A stretch of DNA of 64,000 nt from Methyloprofundus sedimenti (lineage in GTDB: Bacteria; Pseudomonadota; Gammaproteobacteria; Methylococcales; Methylomonadaceae): positions 1 to 64,000 of the forward strand of contig NZ_LPUF01000003.1 of assembly GCF_002072955.1 (NCBI RefSeq), written 5' to 3'. Both the position numbers and the translations under genes were made by a program. Below the pieces are notes generated by a model that did not search any database, had not been told where the DNA came from, and saw only the letters and a program-made list of their open reading frames with translations. Shown here one piece after another: positions 8,410-17,323 of the stretch (position 1 is the first letter of the stretch; every line of letters starts with the position of its first letter).

Positions 8410-9474
8410 TCATTTTTCTAGCAAGAACTTACGCATTTCTCGAACCACCAAAGCTTCATCTACGATGAATACGTAGTGGTTAGTGTCATGTAGTTTGATG
8501 ACTCGCGAGTTCTGAACGCCAGTGCGGAAGCGCTGGATTGCTCCTGCTATCCACTCCGCAAGCGGTTTGATGTCGCGATCGAATTTCTCTTGCGTGGCAC
8601 GGTCCAGATACCAGTAATAGGGAAGACGGTAATCAGGTGTTATGGCATTGAAAATGCCAAGCGCGGGAGCCTGGATGCGGTCGTACTGAGCCTCTTGTAA
8701 ACCAGCAATTATCTTGCGCGAAATTTCAGGAGGCGTAATCGCTGCAACGACCCTTCCTGATGGACCGGTTCGGATTGAATTACATATCGCTGCGAGCGGC
8801 GCTCGATATCCGTTGAAGCGCGCATTGGCTGCGGCAAAACGTCGCACCGACTCCAGGTCTGCGGCAGTATCCGGTGGGGACGGTGGCGGTTGAGGGAGTG
8901 CTGCCCACCCACCAGCCCCTAGATCTAATGCATCCAGGTAGACAAGCTTCTTGACGCGATCCGGATAGACTGCACCAATCTCGTTCAGTTCCGTTCCGGC
9001 AATGGAGTGCCCAACAAATATGGCCTCGCGTATGTTCATCTTGTCGAGGACAGCAATGTCGTCGCGCGCCCTCGTTTCAATGTCATAGCCGTATACAGGC
9101 TGGCTTGAGCGCCCGAAACCTCGACGCGTAATGCCGATGACATGGAAACGATCGTTGAACTGGTATGCAAACTCATCGAATACGTGCACGTTGTCTCCAA
9201 GTCCAGCGAGCAAAACCAAAGTTTCGCCTATGCCGCCCCAATCCAGGACCTCAAGTTGGACGCCCGGCTCAACCGTGACGATGCTGACTTTATGTCCCGA
9301 AGTATCGAACTTACAAATATTTGCCATCGGGCGCTCTTGTTTCGCTAAACGAGGTGGGACTGTCCCAATGGTCGTGGTTCTTGCGCTCCAAACATTTTGG
9401 CCAAGGAGTGGTCCGGCGATATGGTTAACCAAAAGGCCCAGCGCGATCAGGAGCCAAAGCGTCCATTTCCCCAT
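8410..9474 (-). CDS. Alpha/beta hydrolase, probably exported
   Basis: 354 aa. An N-terminal hydrophobic segment (WTLWLLIALGLLVNHIAG) is a signal peptide or anchor. The fold shows TLVLLAGLGDNVHVF (oxyanion region), the nucleophile elbow GHSIAG, and a late histidine in HDTNHYVFI, giving a plausible Ser-Asp-His triad. Substrate unknown (esterase or epoxide-hydrolase-like). Codon use is visibly richer in G and C than its AT-rich neighbours, suggesting recent acquisition. Ribosome site GGAGG just upstream of ATG 9474. Confidence 0.85.
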   Translation of the reverse strand: MGKWTLWLLIALGLLVNHIAGPLLGQNVWSARTTTIGTVPPRLAKQERPMANICKFDTSGHKVSIVTVEPGVQLEVLDWGGIGETLVLLAGLGDNVHVFDEFAYQFNDRFHVIGITRRGFGRSSQPVYGYDIETRARDDIAVLDKMNIREAIFVGHSIAGTELNEIGAVYPDRVKKLVYLDALDLGAGGWAALPQPPPSPPDTAADLESVRRFAAANARFNGYRAPLAAICNSIRTGPSGRVVAAITPPEISRKIIAGLQEAQYDRIQAPALGIFNAITPDYRLPYYWYLDRATQEKFDRDIKPLAEWIAGAIQRFRTGVQNSRVIKLHDTNHYVFIVDEALVVREMRKFLLEK

Positions 9475-9811
9475 GACTAACCTCCTCTCTCTTTAAGCTG
9501 CCGAACAAGTGATTAAGTGGATTCCCTATACCATGCAGCAATGAAATAATCTCCCCATCGCAAGCTCGGCACTGGCTTCGAATAACTGGTAACTTGAATT
9601 CACCCATCGAAAGAGCAATCGAAAGGGTTAGACTCGAGTGATATCGCCTTTGCACTTAAATGTCTCACTGGTAGAAGCATTATAAGCTGCCCCTCTCTTA
9701 TTTCCTTAATATATTATTTGAAATTTTTGGTTAGCTATTTTCTCTTCCATTAAGTAGATATTGATGCAACCATCTTGCACTTCACAGGTAACTGGGTCAG
9801 ATTAACTTAAA

Positions 9812-10160
9812 TTATTTATTTACTTTTTCCTTTCGCCAACCCACAGGTCTGCCCATTTTTTTTGCTGTCATCCAGTGCCCTGTTAAGCTCTTAATTTCCG
9901 CTGTAAACCTTTCATTTCCGAGCATCATGCCTTTTTTTGCCGCAAATCGAATATCGTCTAATAATTTTCCTTCGACTTGATATTTAAATAGTTCGCAGTC
10001 ATTTTCCCGCCTCTTTTCGGGTTCACTTGCTAGCGCTAAATACAAAGGATGAGCGGTACATAAATTCGATTCTTTTTCTAACGCATTTATTGGGTAACTT
10101 GACCAGCTGTAGTCTGACGGCTATTTTACCATCCCTGCTCTGGACCGGGTTGAGTTCAAT
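9812..10160 (-). pseudogene. RAYT transposase C-terminal fragment, copy 4
   Basis: Minus-strand reading gives the LNPVRAGMV-like and SDYSWSSYPINAL motifs with an in-frame stop between them. It continues into the tail LASEPEKRRENDCELFKYQV and ends in GWRKEKVNK. The tail is the same C-terminal extension seen in copy 1. The upstream half is replaced by a REP palindrome (10181). Confidence 0.75.
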
Positions 10161-10180
10161 ATAACGTCCTCTCATCCAAC

Positions 10181-10267
10181 GTAGGGTGGGCAAACAGCCT
10201 TACCGTTTGCCCACCATTGGTCGATAAAAAAAGGTGGGCAAAAAAAACCTGCCCACCCTACCGGGCT
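10181..10267. repeat. REP/REPIN palindrome, copy 3
   Basis: GTAGGGTGGGCAAAC / GTTTGCCCACC plus GGTGGGC / GCCCACCCTACC, the same unit as 5303. It joins the RAYT fragment on its left directly to a glycosidase fragment on its right. Confidence 0.85.
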
Positions 10268-10269
10268 AT

Positions 10270-10593
10270 TTGGGCAGGGCCTTCGATGTGTACCCAGGCG
10301 GCGAAATAATTGCCTGTTCACGTATATTGCATGACGAGGAGATTGTCATTGTGCTAAATCCCCATGGCCGTCAAAAGCGGGGAGCCGACATTCTGGTGGA
10401 TGCCTCTCTAAATCCGGATGGCAGTTACATGACTACTGTTGCCAATACCGAGGAAGCAGGAACCGTTAACTATTCTGGAGGTAATAATACAGGGAGTTCA
10501 AAAACGATAAAAAGAAACGCTGCTGGCATACAGTATATAGAGATTAGAGATGTAGGCCCTTCAGAAATCATTGTTCTGGTAAATAAACATTAG
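10270..10593 (+). pseudogene. Truncated GH13 (alpha-amylase family) C-terminal domain
   Basis: About 105 codons from the end of the REP palindrome to TAG 10593. The stretch GGEIIACSRILHDEEIVIVLN followed by GADILVDASLNPDGSYMTTV resembles the C-terminal beta domain after the barrel in GH13 glucosidases. The catalytic barrel is missing and the frame starts inside the REP, so no functional start exists. Family assignment is by motif memory and moderately sure. Confidence 0.5.
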
Positions 10594-10734
10594 GCTCCTA
10601 CAAGCCCAAAAAATTGATGGCAACTGCTACACTTGACAATGGAATTCGGAGTTGTGCAACCGCTTTCCTGCTGCCGAGTCTGAGGGCAATCTACGGTGCG
10701 CTGATGAGCAGTGAGTTATTATTTTATTTGATTA

Positions 10735-10920
10735 CCCATAACTCTAAGCTATATTCGTCATTCCTGCATGTTTTTAGCAGGAATCTCGTGGGGTAAGCAA
10801 AGATTCCCGATAAAGCTTGTGCCCACGCTTGACTGGGTAGACTTCGGGAATGACGGGACTCTTAACATACTGATATTTTAAAATATTTTTTAATATGACT
10901 GTAGGTTGTACGTAATCAGG
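10735..10920 (+). repeat. 186-bp dispersed repeat, copy A (MITE-like)
   Basis: This 186-bp unit is almost identical to the reverse complement of 21567-21752. It contains nested inverted repeats (GTCATTCCTGCATG with AGCAGGAAT; GATTCCCGATAAAG with CTTCGGGAATGAC). No coding capacity. Equal length and clean ends in both copies indicate a mobile non-autonomous unit. Confidence 0.8.
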
Positions 10921-11074
10921 TTATTTTAAAATAAAGAGAGCACCCAGTTTATTGTCGTTATCAGCTAAACAAATTTAAACGCTCTATCCACTTAAATATT
11001 TAACCTTTACAAAAAATAGGATGATTTATCTATAGAAACATAAAAATTAATACACTACCCTGAGGAAAATTAAC

Positions 11075-12505
11075 ATGAAAATTAAACTATTAAATTGTTG
11101 GAATATACCTTCTTCTTTTTATTTTCTAGTATCCGTGACCCTGATGCTGACATTCACTAATGATCTAGTGGCGATGGATAAAACATATAAAGCTGGAAAT
11201 TCTGCTAAAAATATCAGCAACTATGGTAAACGTTATAGTAAAGATATTCTTCGCGGTATCAAAATTAGCGACGTTTATTCTTTTAATGACACTGATACCA
11301 CTCGTTTTGGACCAGCCTACGCCAATATTTGGCTGGAAAAATCTAATTTTCTGGCCTGTCTTCCTCCAGGCGGCAGACAGTTTTCTTATGCTCTTTGCTA
11401 TTACTCAGGACCAGACCAACCCACTGGAAATGACCCAGATAACCCTTCGCTACCGTGCACACTTTCACGCGATGGTGTCGTAGCAAATTGTACTTGTTAC
11501 GAATTATCGACAGAACTCATATCCCCGAAGATACCTTATTATGTAGATATCAATGCGATATCAAATCTGGACATTTACCAACAAACCATCGAAGTCTGCG
11601 GGAAAGATGGCTTGAAATGCGCTTCTGGTGATATTGTTCCTCCAGTGTGCGATGCGATCAATGTGAATCTACTGGTACCCGGTGCAGATGCCATTTCCGT
11701 GTTTTCACCCATTTTCATCCAAAACTATCAGTCGCCCCAAGATATTGCTTCAGGTAATACGTCAACGTCCTGCAAAAGAAAAAATGCTGCCTTATATGCT
11801 GGATGTATGACAGCTCCCTGTTATACCACAGGAGAAAAAGATGCTCAGGGACGAAATTTGATGGAATGTAAATGTCCTGTTTACGATGGCCCTTTTCAAA
11901 TTGGTCAGTCAGACCAGAATTGTGATGCCAATGACCCACCTACCAATGCCCTGTCTAAATCCATGGCTAACACTAGAAAAAGGCATTCTAAAAATGTCTG
12001 GTCGGCTGCCTATAACCCTAATGGTGGACCTATAGAAATACCCGATGGAGCCTGTGTACCTGACCTACCGGGTAGCAAAGGTTGCGAACTTTATGACGAC
12101 AGCAATTCTATAATCAATCCAGACGAAGCCATATGTTCCAAAGTCTGTTCATCCTATGACAACAGTACAGTCATTTCCGATACACAAGTTGGCTATAGTT
12201 GTGATGCGACGCTGTGTACGACTTTGGGGATAGGACAAGGTGACAATTTCAACCCTTCAGCCAGCGATCAAATTCAACTGTTAGGTAAAGCTTGCGATGG
12301 TATCTCAAAGATGAGCGGTATGGATCAAATCTTACTGGTCGAAGCACTCGCTGGATGCAGTTGCTGTGCCAGTCAGGTCTGTGGTTGCGATTCTATCAAT
12401 TCACAGACAAACCAGGAGATTTACAACCTTAACCAGGAACAACGAGATGCTCACATTACACCTCAATGCGATATTAATAATACTTTGTGCGGGGAAAATG
12501 AATGA
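11075..12505 (+). CDS. Secreted cysteine-rich protein of unknown function
   Basis: 476 aa with an N-terminal signal sequence (LVSVTLMLTFTNDLVA, about residues 18-33). The mature part is unusually rich in cysteine, with paired motifs such as CTCYEL, CKCPVYDG, CSKVCSSYD and the cluster CSCCASQVCGCDS near the C terminus. Many disulfides or metal/cofactor thiolates are likely in the periplasm or outside. No family recognised. Ribosome site GAGGAAA before ATG 11075. Monocistronic; the neighbourhood is repeats, so context is uninformative. Confidence 0.7.
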   Translation: MKIKLLNCWNIPSSFYFLVSVTLMLTFTNDLVAMDKTYKAGNSAKNISNYGKRYSKDILRGIKISDVYSFNDTDTTRFGPAYANIWLEKSNFLACLPPGGRQFSYALCYYSGPDQPTGNDPDNPSLPCTLSRDGVVANCTCYELSTELISPKIPYYVDINAISNLDIYQQTIEVCGKDGLKCASGDIVPPVCDAINVNLLVPGADAISVFSPIFIQNYQSPQDIASGNTSTSCKRKNAALYAGCMTAPCYTTGEKDAQGRNLMECKCPVYDGPFQIGQSDQNCDANDPPTNALSKSMANTRKRHSKNVWSAAYNPNGGPIEIPDGACVPDLPGSKGCELYDDSNSIINPDEAICSKVCSSYDNSTVISDTQVGYSCDATLCTTLGIGQGDNFNPSASDQIQLLGKACDGISKMSGMDQILLVEALAGCSCCASQVCGCDSINSQTNQEIYNLNQEQRDAHITPQCDINNTLCGENE

Positions 12506-13361
12506 TTTTACACTGAACAAAGGGTAGAGTTTGATACCGCTACCAGTGACACATTAATCTGTTGGATGATATCAACTGATTATAAGCAATTGATTTGTTA
12601 TATATTTCAATGATTGGTGGCGGCCTTAAACTCTGCCTACCTGGTGAATTTTGCTATCCGCCTCAGGAAAGGAATAACTGAGGTCACCCATTAGCCTGCC
12701 GTTGTCAATAGGCCAAAAAAATCCTTCAAGCAAAGTCTGGATTTTTTTGCACAACCTTATTCCGTTTTTGTTTTTAAAACCATTCATCCTGTTATTGAAC
12801 CTGTGGACTTCGTGTGTCGCGAGGCCCGAGAGTGTGGGTAAGCTGTGGGCAGCATGGATGCTGTCCATGGTTTATCCACACGTCTCTGCTCGGGCCGATC
12901 CACAGAACGCGTCCACAAGTCCATAGGTTATCCATTTAAATCAATTTGTGCCTTACTCGTCTATTTGCTTATTCTTCCCTTGTTTTGTTTCGTTTTGTCC
13001 TGGCAATTACCCAGCTTACGCACCCGTCTTCTCGTTTGGTGGTTAGCGCCATCTACCGATGCGCTCCAGTCACCCATCAGGATCAAGGCTGCAGGGCTTC
13101 CCTAGGGGAAGGATTTCTGCGCCCCTGGCTTTTTTAAGTCCCCGATTGTATCGGTGCCAAACCTTGTTCAATGGCATCAATGCCAACAGAGCTTGTGGTT
13201 CTCCGTCGAAACGGACCAGACCCTTCGTGGTTCAAGGCTTGGGCGTATCAGTCTGTACTTTGCCGTGTACAAAACGTTTTTAGTCGGTTGAGCGATCTGC
13301 CAATCAGAGTAAGTGGTTTTTAGCCAACCCCAATTCTGGTTCAACCGCTCAACCCTAACCT
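12506..13361. other. Non-coding stretch with clustered DnaA-box-like 9-mers
   Basis: No convincing gene in 856 bases; the short open frames overlap each other on both strands. Bases 12802-12936 hold a cluster of 9-mers like the DnaA box: a perfect TTATCCACA at 12872, TGTGGGTAA at 12833, TGTGGGCAG at 12844, TGTGGACTT at 12802, GATCCACAG at 12898, GTCCACAAG at 12911 and TTATCCATT at 12928. It could be the relic of a plasmid or element origin, or chance enrichment. Confidence 0.3.
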
Positions 13362-13740
13362 TTAAGTAAATAACTTGGCAGAATCAAAAGGAACCTGATC
13401 CCGCATCACATAATAACTTGCCCTTGCTAACTTGTGTGCAATTGCTTTGATGGCAACCACACGATTGCGTTTGGTCATTTTACGCTGATAAAAGCGTTTC
13501 GCCTGGTCGTTAAAACGGATCGCAAAATTGGCCGCTTCAACAAATGCCCAGGATAAGTATTTATTGCTTGAATTCGCGGGAAGTAAAGTTGCCTACTTTT
13601 TGAAATCGTTCAATTTTACCGGTCTCCAGCATGATGGTCAGGGCCAGAATGGGGCCAATTCCGCCAATAGTTAATAAATAGCGATAGCGGAGATCCAGCT
13701 TAACCTGTTTTAATATTGAACTAAACCCGGTCATAGCAGG
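13362..13740 (-). pseudogene. IS110-family transposase C-terminal remnant
   Basis: Minus-strand reading gives LTIGGIGPILALTIMLETG (transposase_20 helix-hairpin-helix) and, after an internal deletion and frame change, residues matching the IS110 tail: KYLSWAFVEA, RFYQRKMTKRN and ASYYVMRDQVPFDSAKLF. The DEDD N-terminal domain is absent. It differs from the IS110 copy at 34521-37177. Confidence 0.7.
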
Positions 13741-13860
13741 GATGGTAAAACAGCCTTCAGATTACAATTGGTCAAGTTACCAAATAAATGCGTCAGGAAA
13801 AGAATCGAATTTATGCACCGCTCATCCTTTGTATTTAGCGTTTATATAGTAATTAATTAT
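13741..13860 (-). pseudogene. RAYT transposase fragment, copy 5
   Basis: About 40 codons matching the PSDYSWSSYPINAL region and the following TAHPLYLA motif of the RAYT tail. It is sandwiched between the IS110 remnant and the permease remnant. Non-functional. Confidence 0.6.
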
Positions 13861-14127
13861 CTATCCTTTGATTCCTGAAGAAACGACAGACTCAACAATG
13901 CGTCTCTGGAAGAAAATAAAAACGAGTAATACCGGTAATGTAATTAAAGTAGCGTACGCCATGATTTCGCCCCAGGAATTGGTATGACCAAAAAATTGCT
14001 GGATACCTGGTATAACAGGTCGGTATTCCTGGCCCTGGATGACCAGAATCGGCCATAGATACTGATTCCACATACCCAGAAACACAATAATCGCAGACGT
14101 AGCGATCACCGGTTTTGAGTTGGGCAT
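13861..14127 (-). pseudogene. Sugar ABC transporter permease (MalG/UgpE-like), C-terminal fragment
   Basis: 88 codons: PNSKPVIATSAIIVFLGMWN contains the end of the EAA-loop region, followed by NQYLWPILVI and the last transmembrane helix (YATLITLPVLLVFIFF) ending ESVVSSGIKG. A full permease has about 280 residues and six helices; everything upstream was replaced by the 71-bp repeat at 14139. No binding-protein or ATPase genes remain nearby. Confidence 0.7.
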
Positions 14128-14138
14128 TATAATTTGTG

Positions 14139-14209
14139 AGCTATCCCAGATAGACTGATGGCTGTGTTACATAAAGATGGGCACGAAAAAGACCTTTGCC
14201 CATCCTACA
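14139..14209. repeat. 71-bp dispersed repeat, copy A
   Basis: The unit with CAGATAGACTGATGGCTGT and GATGGGCACGAAAAAGACC recurs at 17253-17323 with few changes. It contains an internal inverted pair GATGGGC / GCCCATC. Both copies sit at the end of a truncated reading frame. Confidence 0.75.
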
Positions 14210-14211
14210 CG

Positions 14212-14276
14212 TTGCCCTTACCGTTTGCCCACCATTGGTCGATAAAAAAGGTGGGCAAAAAACCTGCCCACCCTAC
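14212..14276. repeat. REP/REPIN palindrome, copy 4 (partial)
   Basis: The left GTAGGGTGGGC arm is missing, but CCGTTTGCCCACC and GGTGGGC / GCCCACCCTAC are present. It overlaps the 3' end of RAYT copy 6. Confidence 0.75.
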
Positions 14277-14812
14277 TCACCATAATTCATATCATCGTCT
14301 TGAATTAAATTGTTGCCACCCCAATTCGCCGGGTATATTCCCTGATTGACATAGCGATGAAATGTCGAATATGGCCATTCACTCACAGCTTTTACCAGAC
14401 CGTGCTTAACCGGGTTGTAATGAATATAATTTATATGACGTTGGTAATCATTTTCATCACGGATTTGATGCTCCCAAAAACGTCTTTGCCAAATGGTGCC
14501 TTCCCGATGTTTTTGTTTCGAGGCATTCACCCATTCAGGTTTGTGTAAGCTATCCTTTGCAGACTTTGTAAATTGTCTTTTGATACCATTCCAGCGTACC
14601 GAAAAATCGTTATCATTTTCTGGTAAGGTCCAAATACAATGAAGATGATCGGGCAACAATACCCAGGCATCAATTGTAAATGGATAGCGTTTTCGTGTAT
14701 TGCGTAACCAGACGCGAGAATCATCATTGATTAAAATATTCCGTCATCAAAATGTCACCACAGTAAAGAAATAACAAGCCCCCGGTGTATCTGCACGGTG
14801 CTAATTCGACAT
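14273..14812 (-). pseudogene. RAYT transposase, longest copy (copy 6), frame-disrupted N terminus
   Basis: From 14659 down the frame is clean for 128 codons: MLPDHLHCIWTLPENDND (HxH), then the REGTIWQRRFWEHQI motif and YIHYNPVKHGLVK. Upstream, ATG 14812 starts the expected N terminus, but the frame breaks near 14730 through small deletions. The C-terminal half differs from copies 1, 3 and 4, so two RAYT subtypes sharing an N terminus coexist. Probably inactive. Confidence 0.75.
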
Positions 14813-14835
14813 AACATCGTCCTCCCATATTCAAC

Positions 14836-14920
14836 GTAGGGTGGGCAAACAGCGTTACCGTTTGCCCAGCATTGGCCGATAAAAAAGCTGGGCAAAAAAA
14901 CCTGCCCACCCTACCGGGCT
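14836..14920. repeat. REP/REPIN palindrome, copy 5
   Basis: GTAGGGTGGGCAAAC / GTTTGCCCAGC and GCTGGGC / GCCCACCCTACC. It lies immediately upstream of RAYT copy 6, in the same arrangement as copies 1 and 2. Confidence 0.85.
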
Positions 14921-15269
14921 ATTTTTGTATAGCAATATGCATCTAGGAAATAGATGTGCATGCGGAGAGTCCCTACGCTTACGAAAGCATATTTTGGGCA
15001 TTCTGCCCACAACGCGGCAAAAGCTTAACGGGACTGATTAAAAACTACGTTGTCCTGATTCACCCTACATCCATCTATAAAAACCCTAAATGGATTTTCA
15101 TTTGGCTACCTCAAACGACTTGACGCGATGTCGGAAAGCCTTGTATTTTCTCTACACAAAAAGACGTTCCGAGATAACACCCAGCCCTATCGCTATGACG
15201 GACTAAAAATCTTCACTTCGCTTAGGCTCCGCACACTCCAGGATTTTCAGCGCGGGATGGCTATTCGAG

Positions 15270-15313
15270 ATCGGTTGATATAAACCAATTTAAATTAGTT
15301 TATATCAACCGAT
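15270..15313. repeat. 44-bp near-perfect palindrome
   Basis: 16-base arms ATCGGTTGATATAAAC and GTTTATATCAACCGAT are exact inverses around an AATTTAAATT core, which is itself palindromic; only one pair mismatches. It lies about 240 bases upstream of the globin promoter. The region 14921-15269 has no gene I can recognise. Role unknown: operator, hairpin or IS scar. Confidence 0.7.
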
Positions 15314-15506
15314 CCTTATGGTTTACAGACCTTATGTAACTTATTTGTCTATGTAGTCAAGCTTATGAGTTGATTTAGAAAAATAACTTGAAAATTCCAG
15401 TGGGATATTCATGTCTTGCAATCATGCGTTTATACATGACCTAACCTATTTCACTCGTTGATAAATGAGTTTGCAGTATCATTAAGTATCTTTTATAATA
15501 TTTATG

Positions 15507-15535
15507 TTGAAAAAGCGCAATATCGATTCTATACT
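15507..15535 (+). promoter_or_regulatory. Sigma-70 promoter of the globin/reductase pair
   Basis: TTGAAA at 15507, an exact 17-base spacer, and TATACT at 15530, 49 bases before the globin ATG 15585. Confidence 0.6.
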
Positions 15536-15584
15536 AATGTTGCAGTTTTTGCATAATATTAAAAAATTTAGGTAGGTGACTTTA

Positions 15585-15965
15585 ATGAGTAATACAGCAA
15601 GCAGATCTTTATTTGAGCAAATAGGTGGCGAAGCAGCGGTTAATGCCGCCGTGGATATTTTTTATCGTCGGGTATTAGCAGACCATAGGATTAATCGTTT
15701 CTTTGATAGCACCGACATGGAGCAGCAAGCAGCTAAACAAAAAGCCTTTTTAACCATGGCATTCGGTGGTCCAAATGACTATAGTGGTACTGATATGCGT
15801 ACTGCACATGCTAAATTTGTCAAAATGGGCTTAGATGACACTCATTTTGATGCTGTGGTAGAAGATTTAGCAATAACACTACAGGAACTGAATGTACCAC
15901 AAGCATTGATTGAGCAGGTCGCTGCCATTGCAGAAAGTACCCGCGCTGACGTATTAAATCGTTAA
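15585..15965 (+). CDS. Truncated haemoglobin, group 1
   Basis: 126 aa from ATG 15585, chosen because TAGGTG sits seven bases before it; a GTG at 15576 is the alternative. SLFEQIGGEAAVNAAVDIFY is the A-B helix region, YRRVLADHRINRFF gives the B10-CD region, and the F helix supplies the proximal histidine in RTAHAKFV. Group 1 globins (HbN) oxidise NO to nitrate. The next gene, 16 bases downstream, is a ferredoxin-type reductase, so the pair may work as a two-piece flavohaemoglobin. The start of a close paralogue lies at the left edge of the window. Confidence 0.88.
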   Translation: MSNTASRSLFEQIGGEAAVNAAVDIFYRRVLADHRINRFFDSTDMEQQAAKQKAFLTMAFGGPNDYSGTDMRTAHAKFVKMGLDDTHFDAVVEDLAITLQELNVPQALIEQVAAIAESTRADVLNR

Positions 15966-15981
15966 TAATTGGGCAAGTGTG

Positions 15982-16968
15982 ATGACGAGGCAAAAAATAC
16001 AATTAGGTGAGCAGCTAATTTTGTGTCAACCAGATGAATCTTTGCTTGATGCTTTATTACGTGAACAAATTGATATTTCTCACAGCTGTCGTCAAGGCGT
16101 GTGTCAAAGTTGTTTGTTGCGCAGTTTGGATTCTCCCCCTTCAACTGCAGCACAGCATGGATTGAAAGACGGTTTAAAAAAACAAAACTACTTTCTCGCC
16201 TGTCTTTGTTACCCACAAAAAGCTATGCGTATTGCTTACAGTCATCATGCTGAGTTCATAACGCATGGCACGGTGAGTGCCATGCAAACTCTTAATGCCG
16301 AAACGCTGTTATTAACTCTCGACCTTGATGAAGCACTGGATTATTATGCAGGGCAATTTGTTAATTTACAGCGGAATGACGGCTTGATGCGTAGCTATTC
16401 GATTGCTAATAATCGTATACATAGCAAGCAGTTAAGTTTTCATATTCGTCGCCTGGCAGGTGGTCGCTTTAGTGGCTGGGCACACGAGGAATTAAGATTA
16501 GGAGATCGCCTAGCCGTTTCAGAGCCGCAGGGCTTATGTTACTACCTGCCCGATAAACCAGAGTCACCTTTATTACTGATCGGTACAGGCAGCGGGCTGG
16601 CACCGTTAGCAGGTATTATTAACGAGGCTTTACATCAAGGCCATACCGGTGACATCTATTTGTATCACGGCAGCCGTGATTTGAATGGTTTGTACTGGGT
16701 AGAAGAAATGCAGGCATTGGCTGAAGCTCATAGTAACTTTCATTACCGCCCCTGTATTTCCAGTGGCGAGCCACCTGAGCATCTATTTTCAGGTCGAGCT
16801 AATGAAGTGGCTTTCAGTCAGTTACCTGACTTGAAAGGTTGGCGAGTCTACTTATGTGGACATCCTGATATGGTGAATAATACCAAGCGACAGGCTTTTT
16901 TAAAGGGCGCTTCTTTATCGGATATTTATGCTGATGCTTTTCATGTTGCTTCGAATTCCTTAAATTAA
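15982..16968 (+). CDS. 2Fe-2S ferredoxin/FAD/NAD(P)H reductase
   Basis: 328 aa from ATG 15982. The N-terminal plant-type ferredoxin has C-x4-C-x2-C (SCRQGVCQSC) and the fourth Cys in ACLCYP. The FAD domain has RSYSIANN, and the NAD domain has LLIGTGSGLAPLAGI and YLCGHPDMV. This layout is shared by oxygenase reductases (MmoC, BenC) and CDP-glucoseen reductase. Its position right after the truncated globin suggests it reduces the globin haem during NO detoxification; an oxygenase partner is absent. Co-transcription is inferred from the 16-base gap. Confidence 0.85.
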   Translation: MTRQKIQLGEQLILCQPDESLLDALLREQIDISHSCRQGVCQSCLLRSLDSPPSTAAQHGLKDGLKKQNYFLACLCYPQKAMRIAYSHHAEFITHGTVSAMQTLNAETLLLTLDLDEALDYYAGQFVNLQRNDGLMRSYSIANNRIHSKQLSFHIRRLAGGRFSGWAHEELRLGDRLAVSEPQGLCYYLPDKPESPLLLIGTGSGLAPLAGIINEALHQGHTGDIYLYHGSRDLNGLYWVEEMQALAEAHSNFHYRPCISSGEPPEHLFSGRANEVAFSQLPDLKGWRVYLCGHPDMVNNTKRQAFLKGASLSDIYADAFHVASNSLN

Positions 16969-17252
16969 CGGGTATATCATCTGATTTTTTTCGTCATTTA
17001 TAACCAACCCCGTTAATCTCAATATTTGGGAAAAGCTGAAATGAACATCGTCAGGTCTTGCATTAACGCATTTTCGTACTTTTCACAACCATCAGTAATA
17101 GTGTTAGGGTTGAAGTTAGTACCTGTTTTACCTTTATCCTAGAAACCTCAATTGAATACGAATTTTGTGGAAAAACATATATTTTTCATTCACTTTTAAC
17201 TTTAAAAGTTATGCTATCGAAATTTGCATTGTTACGAGGTGATTGACTAACA

Positions 17253-17323
17253 AGCTACCCCAGATAGACTGATGGCTGTACTATATAAAGATGGGCACGA
17301 AAAAGACCTTTGCCCATCCTACA
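17253..17323. repeat. 71-bp dispersed repeat, copy B
   Basis: Second copy of the unit at 14139 (CAGATAGACTGATGGCTGT and the GATGGGC / GCCCATC hairpin). Apart from this and the short frame beside it, 16969-17650 holds nothing I can identify. Confidence 0.75.

Noticed and set aside
12626-13283. Several overlapping open frames on both strands
   Set aside because: Mutually overlapping, no ribosome sites, no recognisable products; treated as non-coding with DnaA-box-like sites.
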